Assembly (NCBI GenBank): GCA_900012615.1
Contig: LT009757.1
Location: 442,044-506,043, forward strand
Direction: 5' to 3'
Length of the DNA: 64,000 nucleotides
From: Agrobacterium genomosp. 13 str. CFBP 6927
Lineage (GTDB): Bacteria > Pseudomonadota > Alphaproteobacteria > Rhizobiales > Rhizobiaceae
Below, in pieces: positions 11,850 through 21,017 of the stretch. A program made the translations under genes and the position numbers. Under the pieces are notes generated by a model. The model saw only the letters and a program-made list of their open reading frames with translations, ran no database searches and was not told the DNA's origin. The number at the start of each line of letters is the position of its first letter. The first letter of the stretch is position 1.

Positions 11850-12716
11850 TCATTGGTGAAAACCGTCCCAGCAGGCCTGTGCCAGCCGGCCGATCGTTTC
11901 GAGCGCGATGGTATAGCCCGGCGTGCCATCAGGCATGGTTTGCGGCACCTCGTCGGTATAGGTGGTGATGATGAAGGACGGCGCGCCGTTTCTGTAGACG
12001 ATGCCGGCATCCATGCGCCCGCGCTTGCCGCGACCGCTCTTGCTCGCCACCACGGCCTCGAAAGGCAGGCGGGAGCGAATTCCATACCGCAAAATCTGGT
12101 TCTTCAGCGTCTGCATCGCCCACTCGCACAATTGCGGGCTGCAACCGAGCTTTGCCTGCGCCTCCGACGAAGATTGCGCATCCAGAATTGTCTGCAGCAG
12201 AAGCACCTGATCCGCCGCCGAGGTGGTGGTGACGGTTTTCAACGGATGGTCGGCCGCCAGCGCCAGCGGTGGGATGAGGAAACGGTGATGGGTATTGGCC
12301 ATGCCGAGCGATTTGCAATAGCCGTCCACCTCTTCCAACGTCAGTCTCTCCAGCACCATCTTGGTGCAGACATTGTCGCTGAGCACCATCATGCCGGCGA
12401 CGGCATCGCGCAGCGAAATGACGATGCCCGGCGTCATGTAACGGAACATGCCGCTCGCGACCTCTTCCGCCAGCCGCTTTTCATAGGTGACGGGCTGGTC
12501 GAGATCGATCCGCCCTTCGCTGGCGGCCTTGAGCACGGCCATCATGATCGACGTCTTGCGGGTGCTGCCCGATGGCGTCTCCTCGTTTTCTCCCCGCCCG
12601 ATCTCTTCGCCGGTCAGAAGATTGCGCACCATGAAGCGCGTCACGAAAGGCTGTGCATCGCAGATCGCATTCAGTTGGGCAGCCACAGTCATTGTCATCT
12701 TCCTGTTAAACTTCAT
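11850..12716 (-). CDS. Class A beta-lactamase-like serine hydrolase, no signal peptide
   Basis: This serine hydrolase has the penicillin-recognising fold (class A type), 288 residues. The active-site triad of motifs is visible: SxxK (STRK, residue 51), SDN (residues 113-115) and KSG (residues 226-228). The omega-loop ExxLN motif with the general-base Glu166 of true class A beta-lactamases is not visible. There is no export signal from any possible start (ATG 12716, 12698 or 12692; an AGGA site favours the last). It is therefore probably cytoplasmic and not a resistance enzyme. It overlaps the ATPase gene and abuts the binding-protein gene, so hydrolysis of an imported lactam, amide or D-peptide is the likely role (inference). 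Confidence 0.85.
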   Translation of the reverse strand: MKFNRKMTMTVAAQLNAICDAQPFVTRFMVRNLLTGEEIGRGENEETPSGSTRKTSIMMAVLKAASEGRIDLDQPVTYEKRLAEEVASGMFRYMTPGIVISLRDAVAGMMVLSDNVCTKMVLERLTLEEVDGYCKSLGMANTHHRFLIPPLALAADHPLKTVTTTSAADQVLLLQTILDAQSSSEAQAKLGCSPQLCEWAMQTLKNQILRYGIRSRLPFEAVVASKSGRGKRGRMDAGIVYRNGAPSFIITTYTDEVPQTMPDGTPGYTIALETIGRLAQACWDGFHQ

Positions 12717-14340
12717 CTTCCAGACGCCATTTCAGTGTCACGCCGCCCTTTTCATTCTGGTCGAGGGCGGGAATGGCCGAGAGCAGCCGGCGCGTATAGG
12801 CCTCTCTCGGGCTGTCGAAAATCGTGTCGCGGTCACCCTCTTCGATGATGCGGCCGTCCTGCATGACGACGACACGGTCGGCCACCTGCTCCACCACGCC
12901 GAGATCGTGGCTGATGAACAGGCAGGAAAAACCGTAACGTTTCTGCAGATCGGAAAAGAGATCGAGCACCTGCGCCCGCACCGTCACGTCGAGCGCGGAG
13001 ACCGGTTCGTCGGCGATCAGGAACCGCGGGCGGCGGGCAATGGCGCGGGCAATCGCCACGCGCTGGCGCTGGCCGCCGGAAAGCTCGTGGGGATAGCGGG
13101 CTGCAAAGTCGGCGCCGAGCCCGACTTCCTCCAGCGTTTCCAGCGCCCGCTTACGCTTGGCGGCCTGGTCGAGGTCAGGCACGAGGCGCAGCGCCTCCTC
13201 CACCAGCGCCTGAATGGTCATGCGCGGATCAAGCGAGGAATAGGGATCCTGAAATACCATCTGGCAATTCAGGCGATAATCCTTCCAGTCCTCGTTGCGC
13301 TCGCGGCCCTGAAAGCGGATATGTCCTTCGCTCTCCTGCACGAGCCCGGCAATGGTGCGGCCAAGCGTGGTCTTGCCGGAACCGGAGCCGCCGACAAGCG
13401 CCACGACCTCGCCCTCATGAATATCGATGCTGACGCCATGCAGCGCCCGCTTCGGTTTGGCTTTTTTCAGCAGGGATTTGCGGCCGGCATAATCGACGAC
13501 GATATCGCGGGCCGAAACCATTGGCGCCTTGGATGTATCGATGCTGCGCGGCTCGCCGCGGAACGGCAGGGAGGAAAGAAGTTTCTTCGTATAGGGGTGC
13601 TGCGGCGCGTCCAGCAGGTCCTCGGTGCGGCCCTGTTCGACGATCGTGCCTTTTTCCATCACCACGATTCGGCTGGTATAACGTGCCACCATCGGCAGAT
13701 CGTGACTGATGAGGAGAACGGCTGTGCCTTCCGCCCGCGTCAGTTCCACCATCAGTTCCATGACATCGCGCTGGATGACCGCGTCAAGCGCCGTCGTCGG
13801 CTCATCGGCGATCAGCAGGGCCGGTTTCAGCAGCATGACCGAGGCCAACATGATGCGCTGGCGCATGCCGCCGGAAAACTCGTGCGGATAGGCCGTCAGC
13901 GCACCTTCGGGATCGCGGATGCCGACCCGGCGCAGCATGTCGAGAATTTTCTCGCGGCGCTCTTCGGGCGACAATTTCGTGTGGAGGATCAGCCCCTCTT
14001 CCAGCTGCCGGCCGATCGTCATCGATGGGTTGAGGGAGGTCATCGGCTCCTGAAACACGACGCCGATCTCCGCGCCACGCAGACGCCGAAGATCCTTCAC
14101 CGGCAGGGACATAACATCCTGCCCCTTGTAGATGATCGACCCGCCGGTGACGGCGATGGCCGGCGGCAGAAGCGAGATGAGAGCGCGGGTGGCGAGCGTC
14201 TTGCCCGAGCCGCTTTCGCCGACGATGCCGAAGATTTCGCCCGCAGCAATATCGAAGGAGACATCCTTGACCACCCGGTGGCCGGTTCTGGCGACTTCGA
14301 GCGAAAGGCCGCGAACGGTGAGAAGTGTATTATCCGTCAT
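12706..14340 (-). CDS. Peptide-type ABC transporter ATP-binding protein (fused DppD-DppF)
   Basis: This fused ATPase has two complete nucleotide-binding domains, 544 residues, powering the DppBC-type permease. Domain 1 has Walker A GESGSGKT near residue 38, signature FSGGMRQR, and Walker B LLIADEPTTALDAV. Domain 2 has GGSGSGKTTLG, signature LSGGQRQRV and FLIADEPVSALDVT. The fusion replaces separate DppD and DppF subunits and is common in rhizobial systems. It overlaps the DppC gene by 4 bp (ATGA) and the hydrolase gene by 11 bp, showing tight translational coupling. Confidence 0.95.
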   Translation of the reverse strand: MTDNTLLTVRGLSLEVARTGHRVVKDVSFDIAAGEIFGIVGESGSGKTLATRALISLLPPAIAVTGGSIIYKGQDVMSLPVKDLRRLRGAEIGVVFQEPMTSLNPSMTIGRQLEEGLILHTKLSPEERREKILDMLRRVGIRDPEGALTAYPHEFSGGMRQRIMLASVMLLKPALLIADEPTTALDAVIQRDVMELMVELTRAEGTAVLLISHDLPMVARYTSRIVVMEKGTIVEQGRTEDLLDAPQHPYTKKLLSSLPFRGEPRSIDTSKAPMVSARDIVVDYAGRKSLLKKAKPKRALHGVSIDIHEGEVVALVGGSGSGKTTLGRTIAGLVQESEGHIRFQGRERNEDWKDYRLNCQMVFQDPYSSLDPRMTIQALVEEALRLVPDLDQAAKRKRALETLEEVGLGADFAARYPHELSGGQRQRVAIARAIARRPRFLIADEPVSALDVTVRAQVLDLFSDLQKRYGFSCLFISHDLGVVEQVADRVVVMQDGRIIEEGDRDTIFDSPREAYTRRLLSAIPALDQNEKGGVTLKWRLEDEV

Positions 14341-15155
14341 TTGAGACCTCTCATGCGCGGGTCAAGCCTGTCGCGCAGGGCATCGCCCAGAAGATTGATG
14401 CCAAGCAGCGTCAATGCGATGCAGAGACCGGGGAAAAGCCCGAGCCAAACGGCCTGCTGGATGAAGGGACGGCCGGCGGCCAGCATGTTGCCCCAGGTGG
14501 GCGCCGGCGGCGGCACGCCAAGGCCGAGGAAGGAGAGCGCGCTTTCCGACAGGATGGCCCAGCCGAACATGGAGGTGGCAAGAACCGTGATTGGCGCAAT
14601 GCAATTGGGCAGGATGTGGCGGAACATGGTGTAGATCTCACCATTGCCCATCACCAGCGACGCCTCGATGAATTCCCGCTCACGCAGGGAAAGCACCGCG
14701 CCACGCACCACGCGGGCCATGGATGGCGTATAGGCGATGCCGAGCGCGAAGATGATGCCATACTGGTTCGCGCCGAAAACCGCGAGCAGGCCGAGCGCCA
14801 GCAGAATGCCCGGAAAGGCCAAGAGCGCATTGTTGATGGCCATGATGACGCCATCCACCCAGCCGCGTGCATAACCGCTGACAAGGCCGATCAGCGTACC
14901 GAAGATTGTCGCGAAGCTGACCGTCAGGAAGCCGATCCAGACACTGGCGCGCGCACCAACCATCAGACGGCTCAAAACATCGCGCCCGAATTCGTCGGTG
15001 CCGAGAAGATGGCTCGGACCGGGTGCGGCGAGACGCGAGGCAAAGCCGAGCTTCATCGGATCATAGGGCGTCCAGAACAGGCCGGTTACGGCGGTGATGA
15101 GCAGGAGGGCGATGAGAAAGCCGCCGATAAGCCCGTTAAGTGTGAACTTTTTCAT
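14337..15155 (-). CDS. Peptide-type ABC transporter permease (DppC family)
   Basis: This is an inner-membrane permease, 272 residues, of the DppC/OppC type. It has one N-terminal helix (residues 8-28), the periplasmic loop with LLGTDEFGRDVLSRLMVGAR, and five further helices. The EAA-loop motif that contacts the ATPase is in REFIEASLVMGNGEIYTMFRH. It overlaps both neighbours by ATGA, so DppB, DppC and the ATPase are translationally coupled. Substrate follows that of the binding protein. Confidence 0.94.
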   Translation of the reverse strand: MKKFTLNGLIGGFLIALLLITAVTGLFWTPYDPMKLGFASRLAAPGPSHLLGTDEFGRDVLSRLMVGARASVWIGFLTVSFATIFGTLIGLVSGYARGWVDGVIMAINNALLAFPGILLALGLLAVFGANQYGIIFALGIAYTPSMARVVRGAVLSLREREFIEASLVMGNGEIYTMFRHILPNCIAPITVLATSMFGWAILSESALSFLGLGVPPPAPTWGNMLAAGRPFIQQAVWLGLFPGLCIALTLLGINLLGDALRDRLDPRMRGLK

Positions 15156-16096
15156 TCGGCAACCACACGCGGATCGAAGAGGGGATAAAGAAGGTCGACG
15201 AACAGGTTGACCAGCACATAGGACAGCGAGACGAACAGCAGGCAGCCTTGAATGACCGGATAGTCGCGGGCAAAAATACTGTCGACCATCAGCCGTCCGA
15301 GGCCGGGAATGGTGAACACCGTCTCGATGACGGCGATGCCGCCAAGGAGATTGCCTAGGATGAGGCCGATCATCGTCCAGGTCGGACCGAAAGCGTTTTT
15401 GAAGGCATGCCGCCAGAGGACGGCGCTCTCCGAAAGGCCCTTGGCGCGGGCGTGGGTGATGTAATCCAACCGCAGCACTTCCAGCGTGGAGGCGCGCGCC
15501 ATGCGGATCAGGACGCCCATTTCATGGATCACCAGCGTCATGACAGGCAGGACAAGATAAAGCATGCCACCGACGAGATTGTCGCTGATCGACACATATC
15601 CCAGCACCGGCAGCCAGCCGAGCTTGAGGCCGAAAAACAACAGAAGCAGCAGACCCAGCCAGAATGTCGGGATGGAGAGGAGCAGGGTCGCCGTTCCCAC
15701 CAGTGCAAGATCGGTCAGGCTGTTCTGTTTCCAGGCGGCGATAACACCCGCCGGAACCGCAATCAGGCTGGCGAGCAGCACGGCGACCACGACGATCTCG
15801 GCGCTGACGAAAAAGCGCGAGACCACCAGCGGCAGCACCGCTTCGTCATTGACGATGGAGCGGCCGAAATCGCCCTGCACCACATTGCCGGCCCAGATGA
15901 CGAATTGTTGCGGCATGGACTTGTCGAGGCCGAGTTCGGTCCTCATCGCCTCGATCTGTTCCGGTTGCGCCATGTCGCCCAGCATCAGGGCAGCCGGATC
16001 GCCCGGAATGAAGCGGATGAGCGCAAAGACCGTGATCGACACGAATGCGATCGTCGGCAGCGCCATCAAAAGACGGCTCAGTATGAATCTTATCAT
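15152..16096 (-). CDS. Peptide-type ABC transporter permease (DppB family)
   Basis: This is the first gene of the peptide-type ABC operon, an inner-membrane permease of the DppB/OppB family, 314 residues. I start it at ATG 16096 (GGGGAA ribosome site), which gives the standard MIRFILSRLLM first helix; the 30-codon extension upstream is unlike the family. Motifs include VRFIPGDPAALMLG-type sequence near residue 40 and the EAA loop DYITHARAKGLSE. The 180-bp gap upstream, after the LysR gene, is the likely promoter region and contains a long dyad. Confidence 0.93.
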   Translation of the reverse strand: MIRFILSRLLMALPTIAFVSITVFALIRFIPGDPAALMLGDMAQPEQIEAMRTELGLDKSMPQQFVIWAGNVVQGDFGRSIVNDEAVLPLVVSRFFVSAEIVVVAVLLASLIAVPAGVIAAWKQNSLTDLALVGTATLLLSIPTFWLGLLLLLFFGLKLGWLPVLGYVSISDNLVGGMLYLVLPVMTLVIHEMGVLIRMARASTLEVLRLDYITHARAKGLSESAVLWRHAFKNAFGPTWTMIGLILGNLLGGIAVIETVFTIPGLGRLMVDSIFARDYPVIQGCLLFVSLSYVLVNLFVDLLYPLFDPRVVAE

Positions 16097-16191
16097 CGGT
16101 TCCCCACGATTGATGGCCGGGAATGACATCCCGCCTCTATCGGTTTCGTTGTTGGTGACTATGACGGATTGATAAATAAGTCGCAATATTA

Positions 16192-16216
16192 TGCATAAAC
16201 GTCATATATCTATGCA
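16192..16216. promoter_or_regulatory. Dyad upstream of the DppB-like operon
   Basis: TGCATA at 16192-16197 and TATGCA at 16211-16216 form an inverted repeat with 13-bp spacing in an AT-rich stretch, about 100 bp upstream of the DppB start and 60 bp past the LysR stop. This geometry suits a LysR-type operator, and the LysR gene is adjacent. The assignment is inferred. Confidence 0.4.
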
Positions 16217-16276
16217 GAATGATGGCGCGTTTCATCCTGACACGGACAATGAGGACTTCCGCGAAAAATCCTGTTT

Positions 16277-17182
16277 TCAGTCGGTTTTCTGCGAAAGCTG
16301 GATTTGCTGTTTCAAGGCGTCGCTGAGCGCCTGCGCGGCGATGGACAGCGGGGCGCCAGAGGCGCGGGCAAGACCGAACTCCTGCGTTGACTGCGGGATG
16401 AAAGGCCGGGCGACGACTGGAAGGTGCCGGTAAAGATTCGCATAAAAACTGCTGATGATCGTGACCCCCAGCCCATGCGCGACATAGGCGCAGGCGGAGC
16501 TGTTGGTGTGGGTCTCGATCTTCACCATCGGCTTGACGCCGGCCTTCTTGAAAACCTGATCGAGCGCCATGCGGTTCGGCCGCTGCCGGCCGATCAGGAT
16601 GAGCGGAATATTGCGCAGGTCCTTGACGGTAATTTCATCAAGCTCGGCCAAGGGATGATCCTCCCGCACCACACAGACGCTCTTGCCGGTCGCGACACGC
16701 TCGACATCGATGCCCGGCCCGATCTCTCCTTCCATCCGCAGGAAACCGAGATCGATCACCCGCTCGCCGACGAGCTTGTTGATGGCGATCGTCGTTTCGA
16801 AAAAAGTCTCGATGCGAACACCCGGGAAATCCCTGACATAGTCGATCAGCATGGCGGGCGCGAAATTTTCCCACATGCTGCTCGGCAGGCCGATGCGGAC
16901 GATTTCCGGGCCGGCCGCGCCATTGCGCAAATCCTCGGCGTGGCCGGACATGCGATCGACCGCAAGCAGCACGTTTTCCGCATCACGGGCAAGCAGCACC
17001 GCCTCCGGCGTCGGTATCAGCCGCCCCTTGTCGCGGGCAAACAGCGTCAGCGACAAATCCGCCTCGAGCTGCGCCAGAAGCCGGCTGATACCGGACTGGC
17101 TGAGCCCCATGGCCTTGGCTGTGGCAATGGTGGAGCCGGTGGAAAGAAGCGTGCGCAGGACTTCGAGCTGCTTGATGTTCAT
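16277..17182 (-). CDS. LysR-family transcriptional regulator
   Basis: This LysR-type regulator has 301 residues from ATG 17182, where the family N-terminus begins (MNIKQLEVLRTLL). The N-terminal winged helix-turn-helix covers about residues 1-60 (ATAKAMGLSQSGISRLLAQLE). A type-2 periplasmic-binding-fold effector domain follows. It is the last gene of the long run that includes the isoaspartyl peptidase and HyuA-DUF917 genes, and sits just before the promoter region of the next ABC operon, so it could control either. The ribosome site is weak. A longer frame reaches 17278 but has no domain support. Confidence 0.9.
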   Translation of the reverse strand: MNIKQLEVLRTLLSTGSTIATAKAMGLSQSGISRLLAQLEADLSLTLFARDKGRLIPTPEAVLLARDAENVLLAVDRMSGHAEDLRNGAAGPEIVRIGLPSSMWENFAPAMLIDYVRDFPGVRIETFFETTIAINKLVGERVIDLGFLRMEGEIGPGIDVERVATGKSVCVVREDHPLAELDEITVKDLRNIPLILIGRQRPNRMALDQVFKKAGVKPMVKIETHTNSSACAYVAHGLGVTIISSFYANLYRHLPVVARPFIPQSTQEFGLARASGAPLSIAAQALSDALKQQIQLSQKTD

Positions 17183-17298
17183 GAGGCCAGCACCATGGGT
17201 GAAGAGACGAGCCGGTTTCGGTTCAGACGTTTTGCCGCCGATAGACCTTGATGTCACCGGTTTTTTTAACGCCACCACTTAGCCGGTACGGTCGCCGG

Positions 17299-18243
17299 TT
17301 ACAATTCCACCTCATAGACCGTGTCATGGGTGGCCACACGCGCCTCTCCCGAGGAAGTCACCCAGCCGCGAAACATGCCTGATGTATTATAGGGCGCGGA
17401 TATGCCGCCTTCAGCATCAATTGCGACGAGGCCCGCGCCGATATCGTAGGGCGCCAGATCCCTGTGGACCAGATCGCCGGCGGCGGTCTCCAGATCCTGC
17501 CCGAGATAGGCGACACGCGATGCGATCTCGTGGCCGACGACATAACGGATGAAAAACTCGCCCTTGCCGGTGCCGGAGACCGCACAGGCCCCATCACGCG
17601 CATAGGTGCCGGCCCCGATCACCGGGCTGTCGCCCACCCGGCCATCCGGCTTGTTGGTGTAGCCGCCGGTCGAAGTGGCCGCCGCGAGATGACCCATCGC
17701 ATCGAGCGCAACTGCGCCGACGGTTCCGTGCTTTTCGTTCTCAGTGGCTTCCGTGCCCGTGGCAGCATGACGCTTCATCGCCGCAAGTGCCTCCACGCGC
17801 TTTTGGGTGGTGAAATAGGATTGAGGCTCGGTGGCGAGCCCCTTTTCCTTTGCGAAACGGTCGGCCGCCTCCCCCGTCAGATAGACGGCACGCTCATCCG
17901 CCATCAGCGCACGGGCCGCCTTTACCGGGTTGCGAATGGCGCGGGAGGCGCTGATCGCGCCCGCCGCCAGCGTCGCGCCGTCCATGATCGAGGCATCGAG
18001 TTCATGAATGCCGTTTTCATTGAGCGCCGCCCCGTGGCCGGCGTTGAAATGCGGGCTGTCCTCCATGACGACGACCGCCGCCTCAACCGCTTCAAGCGCC
18101 GTTCCGCCAGCCTTCAGCACGCCATAACCGGCACGCAGGGCCGCGGCCAGATCGTTGCGCGCAGCAGCCCACTCCTCTGAAGTCATGCTGTCTTCCGGCA
18201 TCACGCCGCAACCACCGTGAATGGCCAGTGCGATCTTCGTCAT
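17299..18243 (-). CDS. iaaA: Isoaspartyl peptidase / L-asparaginase (Ntn hydrolase)
   Basis: This plant-type asparaginase/isoaspartyl dipeptidase has 314 residues. It is an Ntn hydrolase made as a precursor that self-cleaves before the catalytic Thr. The Thr is residue 174 in KHGTVGAVALD, giving alpha and beta chains of about 173 and 141 residues. The IHGGCG N-terminus and NAGHGAALNENG motif are typical. It releases aspartate from beta-aspartyl peptides or asparagine. There is no signal peptide, so it acts in the cytoplasm. It follows a HyuA gene by 44 bp in an operon with a peptide-type ABC importer, consistent with processing an imported amide. Confidence 0.92.
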   Translation of the reverse strand: MTKIALAIHGGCGVMPEDSMTSEEWAAARNDLAAALRAGYGVLKAGGTALEAVEAAVVVMEDSPHFNAGHGAALNENGIHELDASIMDGATLAAGAISASRAIRNPVKAARALMADERAVYLTGEAADRFAKEKGLATEPQSYFTTQKRVEALAAMKRHAATGTEATENEKHGTVGAVALDAMGHLAAATSTGGYTNKPDGRVGDSPVIGAGTYARDGACAVSGTGKGEFFIRYVVGHEIASRVAYLGQDLETAAGDLVHRDLAPYDIGAGLVAIDAEGGISAPYNTSGMFRGWVTSSGEARVATHDTVYEVEL

Positions 18244-18287
18244 GTGCTCACTCCCTCGTCACCCCACTCCCGCAGGGCCTCTTACCA

Positions 18288-19826
18288 TCAATGAAAGGCG
18301 ATATCGCCGATGACCCGCACGCGCACTCTGCGAGCGCCGCCCGGCAGATAGGCGATCGGAATATCCTCTACCTCAAGCGTCTTGAGGCTCGCCCGCTCCG
18401 CACCGGATGCGACCGCAGCGTTTTGCGCCTCGGTCTCGGCCTTCGCAAGAGCCTCATCGCGGCTCAGGCCGGAAAACACCTGATCCACCTCGCCGGAAAC
18501 CTGCGCCATCGCCGCACCCAGCGCATTGGCAACGCCGGCATTTTCCACGCGCAGCACTTCCGACGCACCCGGGACCGTCTCCGGGATCAGGAACGCCCCG
18601 CCGCCGACAGCAACCAGCGGCACGTCTTCGGCCGATGTCTTCATCTGGTCGAAACTGTCGGCCACCATATCGCGGATGCGTTGAAGCGAGGCCTGCACGA
18701 AAGCCCGATCGAGGTCTTTTACACGGTCGCGGTCACCCATCTCGATCAGGCCGGCGGCAACGGCGATATCCGATGTCGTCAGCGTCTTACCGCCGAAAAC
18801 GCGGGCTTCCGTCAGGATGCGATAACCGACCGAGCGCGGGCCGATCTTGCCTGTTTCAGGGTCGACGATGGTGCCGCCGCCGAGCGCAATAGGCAGAAGA
18901 TCGGGCATACGGAAGAGCGTGCGCACCCCGCCAATATGGACGATATTGTTCGCCTCGCGCGGAAAACCGCCGACAAGGCAGCCGATATCGGAGGTGGTGC
19001 CGCCGACATCCACCACCATGGCATCGGAAAGTCCGGTGAGGAAGGCAGCACCGCGCATCGAGTTCGTCGGGCCGGAAGCGAAACTGTGCACGGGGTTCGC
19101 GGCGGCGACATCCGCCAGCGCCACCGTGCCGTCATTCTGGGTCAGATAGAACGGTGCTTTTACGCCCGCTTCGCGCAGCGCATCCGAAAATGCCTGAACC
19201 GTGGTCTTGCCGAGCGTTTGCAGCGCTGCATTCAGGAGAGCGACATTTTCTCGCTCCAGAAGCCCGATGCGGCCAAGCGTATGGGAAAGCGTGATGCGTG
19301 CATCAGGGATCACAGAACGGACGATTTCCGCCGCCCGCACCTCGCACTCCGTCGTCAGCGGTGAGAAGGTCGCGGAAATGGCAATGGAGGTGATGCCCGC
19401 ATCGCGAATTTTCATCGCCGCTTCGCGGATTTCATCTGGAACCATGGGCACCAGCGGACTGCCGTCATATTCATGGCCGCCATGCACCATGAAGATCAGA
19501 GGATCGACGGCCTCGCGAAGATCCTTCGGCCAATCACACATCGGCGGCAGCGAAGAACCTGTCGGCAGCGCAATACGGATGGCAGCAACCCGCTCCAGCC
19601 GGGCGCGCTCCACAACCGCATTGGTGAAGTGCGTGGTGCCGATCATCACCGCATCAATCGGCCGGTCTGCCGCGCCGACATGGCTCGCCACATGGGCAAG
19701 CGCCGCCTTGACGCCGGAGAGGACATCCTGCGTGGTCGGAACCTTGATGGAGGCGACGATGCTGTCTCCATCGATCAGAACGGCATCCGTATTGGTGCCG
19801 CCAACGTCAATACCGATGCGTTTCAT
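18288..19826 (-). CDS. HyuA-type hydantoinase/oxoprolinase family protein (copy 1)
   Basis: This is an ATPase-fold subunit of the hydantoinase A/oxoprolinase family, 512 residues, with the two actin-like phosphate motifs GIDVGGTNTDAV (residues 5-16) and VVDVGGTTSDIG. Members use ATP to activate and open cyclic amides such as hydantoins or 5-oxoproline. At about 510 residues it is the short form, lacking the C-terminal part of full HyuA (about 690). It overlaps the DUF917 gene by 4 bp (ATGA), as expected for a two-subunit enzyme. A second, diverged HyuA-DUF917 pair lies upstream in the same run in the opposite internal order. The substrate is unknown. Confidence 0.9.
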   Translation of the reverse strand: MKRIGIDVGGTNTDAVLIDGDSIVASIKVPTTQDVLSGVKAALAHVASHVGAADRPIDAVMIGTTHFTNAVVERARLERVAAIRIALPTGSSLPPMCDWPKDLREAVDPLIFMVHGGHEYDGSPLVPMVPDEIREAAMKIRDAGITSIAISATFSPLTTECEVRAAEIVRSVIPDARITLSHTLGRIGLLERENVALLNAALQTLGKTTVQAFSDALREAGVKAPFYLTQNDGTVALADVAAANPVHSFASGPTNSMRGAAFLTGLSDAMVVDVGGTTSDIGCLVGGFPREANNIVHIGGVRTLFRMPDLLPIALGGGTIVDPETGKIGPRSVGYRILTEARVFGGKTLTTSDIAVAAGLIEMGDRDRVKDLDRAFVQASLQRIRDMVADSFDQMKTSAEDVPLVAVGGGAFLIPETVPGASEVLRVENAGVANALGAAMAQVSGEVDQVFSGLSRDEALAKAETEAQNAAVASGAERASLKTLEVEDIPIAYLPGGARRVRVRVIGDIAFH

Positions 19827-20899
19827 GGGAATACCGATCTGAAATCAATGTCATAACCGAAGGCGCGCGGGCCGACGGCGGCGATGCCGGCAGGTGTCGT
19901 CAGAAGCTCCGGCGCCGGCAGGGCGACAACCGTGACGCGTTGGCCGTAACGCACCGATTCCGTGCCGATGGCGCCGCCGGAAACCGTGTCGAGAAGGCAG
20001 AGCAGGTCCGGCGTCATGGCGACCGGCTGGCCATCGCGGAAGGCGACCGCCCATTCGTTCTGGAAGGCGAGTTCCATCCGCGAACCGCGGTCGGCATCGA
20101 TACCTTCAATGGTCGTGCTGCCGCGCAGGAAACCGCCGGTGGTCTCACGAGCGACATCCACCACCTTGCCGCGGAACAGCTGCTTTCCGCCCTCGTGGTC
20201 GAGAACCGCCTGAACCGGATCGTCATGGCGCGCACGTGCTGCCATCACCGCGCGCCCGAGTTCGGTCGCCTTGGTGACGGTGTAGTGAATGCCCCATTCC
20301 TTGACTTCCTTGCCGGTGCGCGGTGCCTTGCAGGTGGCGGCGGTGGAGCCGACTTCGGTGCAGACCTTGCGCGAGATGCGCTCCATCCATTTCCACGAGG
20401 CAGCCCGCGTCACGATCACCTCATTATCGCGCACATCCACCAGCGACAGCGGAAACATCGGCAGGTTGCCGATGGCGAAGGATGTCATCTGCGCTTCGGG
20501 ATAGGCGCGTCCCATGGCGTCGGCATTCACGACCGGCCGGTCGAGCACGGCAGCGGCGAGGAAAGAAGAAAGCGCATTCGAGCCGCCGATTTCCACGCTC
20601 ATGATCGCCCGGAACGGCTTGCCGAGATAATCCTCCATCACCTCGACGGCGCGGGCGAGATGCACGGGGTCCCCCAACCGCTCCTGACCGACAAGCGGCG
20701 CACCCATCTTGGAGACGACGGCAACCATATCGTCATCGGCAAGCGCCATGGGGTCCATGACCTTTACCCGCCTGCCCTCGGCATAAAGACGGCGCAGGTT
20801 GAGCGTCGAGATATAGGGGTTGCCGCCGCCGCCGGTTCCCAAAATCCAGGCGCCGGTGGCCAGAGGTTCGATATCGTCTTCGGAAAATTCCTGGATCAT
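19823..20899 (-). CDS. DUF917 (S-methyl-thiohydantoin desulfurase-like) protein, copy 1
   Basis: This is a DUF917-family protein of 358 residues; Pfam now names the family after S-methyl-thiohydantoin desulfurase (from memory). Conserved blocks are WILGTGGGGNPY (about residues 18-29), SVEIGGSNALSS and NADAMGRAYPEAQM. These proteins nearly always pair with a HyuA-type ATPase and are thought to act on cyclic amides. The start has a GAGGATG site. It is coupled to HyuA copy 1 by a 4-bp overlap and follows the peptide-type binding protein gene after a 118-bp gap that holds a strong hairpin. Confidence 0.88.
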   Translation of the reverse strand: MIQEFSEDDIEPLATGAWILGTGGGGNPYISTLNLRRLYAEGRRVKVMDPMALADDDMVAVVSKMGAPLVGQERLGDPVHLARAVEVMEDYLGKPFRAIMSVEIGGSNALSSFLAAAVLDRPVVNADAMGRAYPEAQMTSFAIGNLPMFPLSLVDVRDNEVIVTRAASWKWMERISRKVCTEVGSTAATCKAPRTGKEVKEWGIHYTVTKATELGRAVMAARARHDDPVQAVLDHEGGKQLFRGKVVDVARETTGGFLRGSTTIEGIDADRGSRMELAFQNEWAVAFRDGQPVAMTPDLLCLLDTVSGGAIGTESVRYGQRVTVVALPAPELLTTPAGIAAVGPRAFGYDIDFRSVFP

Positions 20900-20976
20900 G
20901 CGTCATCCTCGGGCATGCCACAGCCTTTCCGGCCGCAGGCGATGCTCCTTCCCTTTGAAGTTCCAAGTCTGGCCAA

Positions 20977-20996
20977 CCCCGCCATTTGTGGCGGGG
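20977..20996 (-). other. Stem-loop after the second peptide-binding protein gene
   Basis: A perfect 8-bp stem (CCCCGCCA at 20977-20984, TGGCGGGG at 20989-20996) with a 4-nt loop lies 22 bp past the binding protein stop. On the minus strand no T tract follows, so it looks like a message-stabilising or partial-termination hairpin rather than a full terminator. Confidence 0.55.
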
Positions 20997-21017
20997 CCGG
21001 TTTTCATGAGGCGGAGA

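Noticed and set aside
11850-12716. Antibiotic-resistance beta-lactamase
   Set aside because: Although the SxxK, SDN and KSG motifs are present, it lacks a signal peptide and the Glu166 motif and sits in a catabolic transport operon.
12487-14634. Plus-strand ORF of 715 codons opposite the fused ABC ATPase
   Set aside because: Antisense to a certain ABC ATPase, no domain pattern, no ribosome site.
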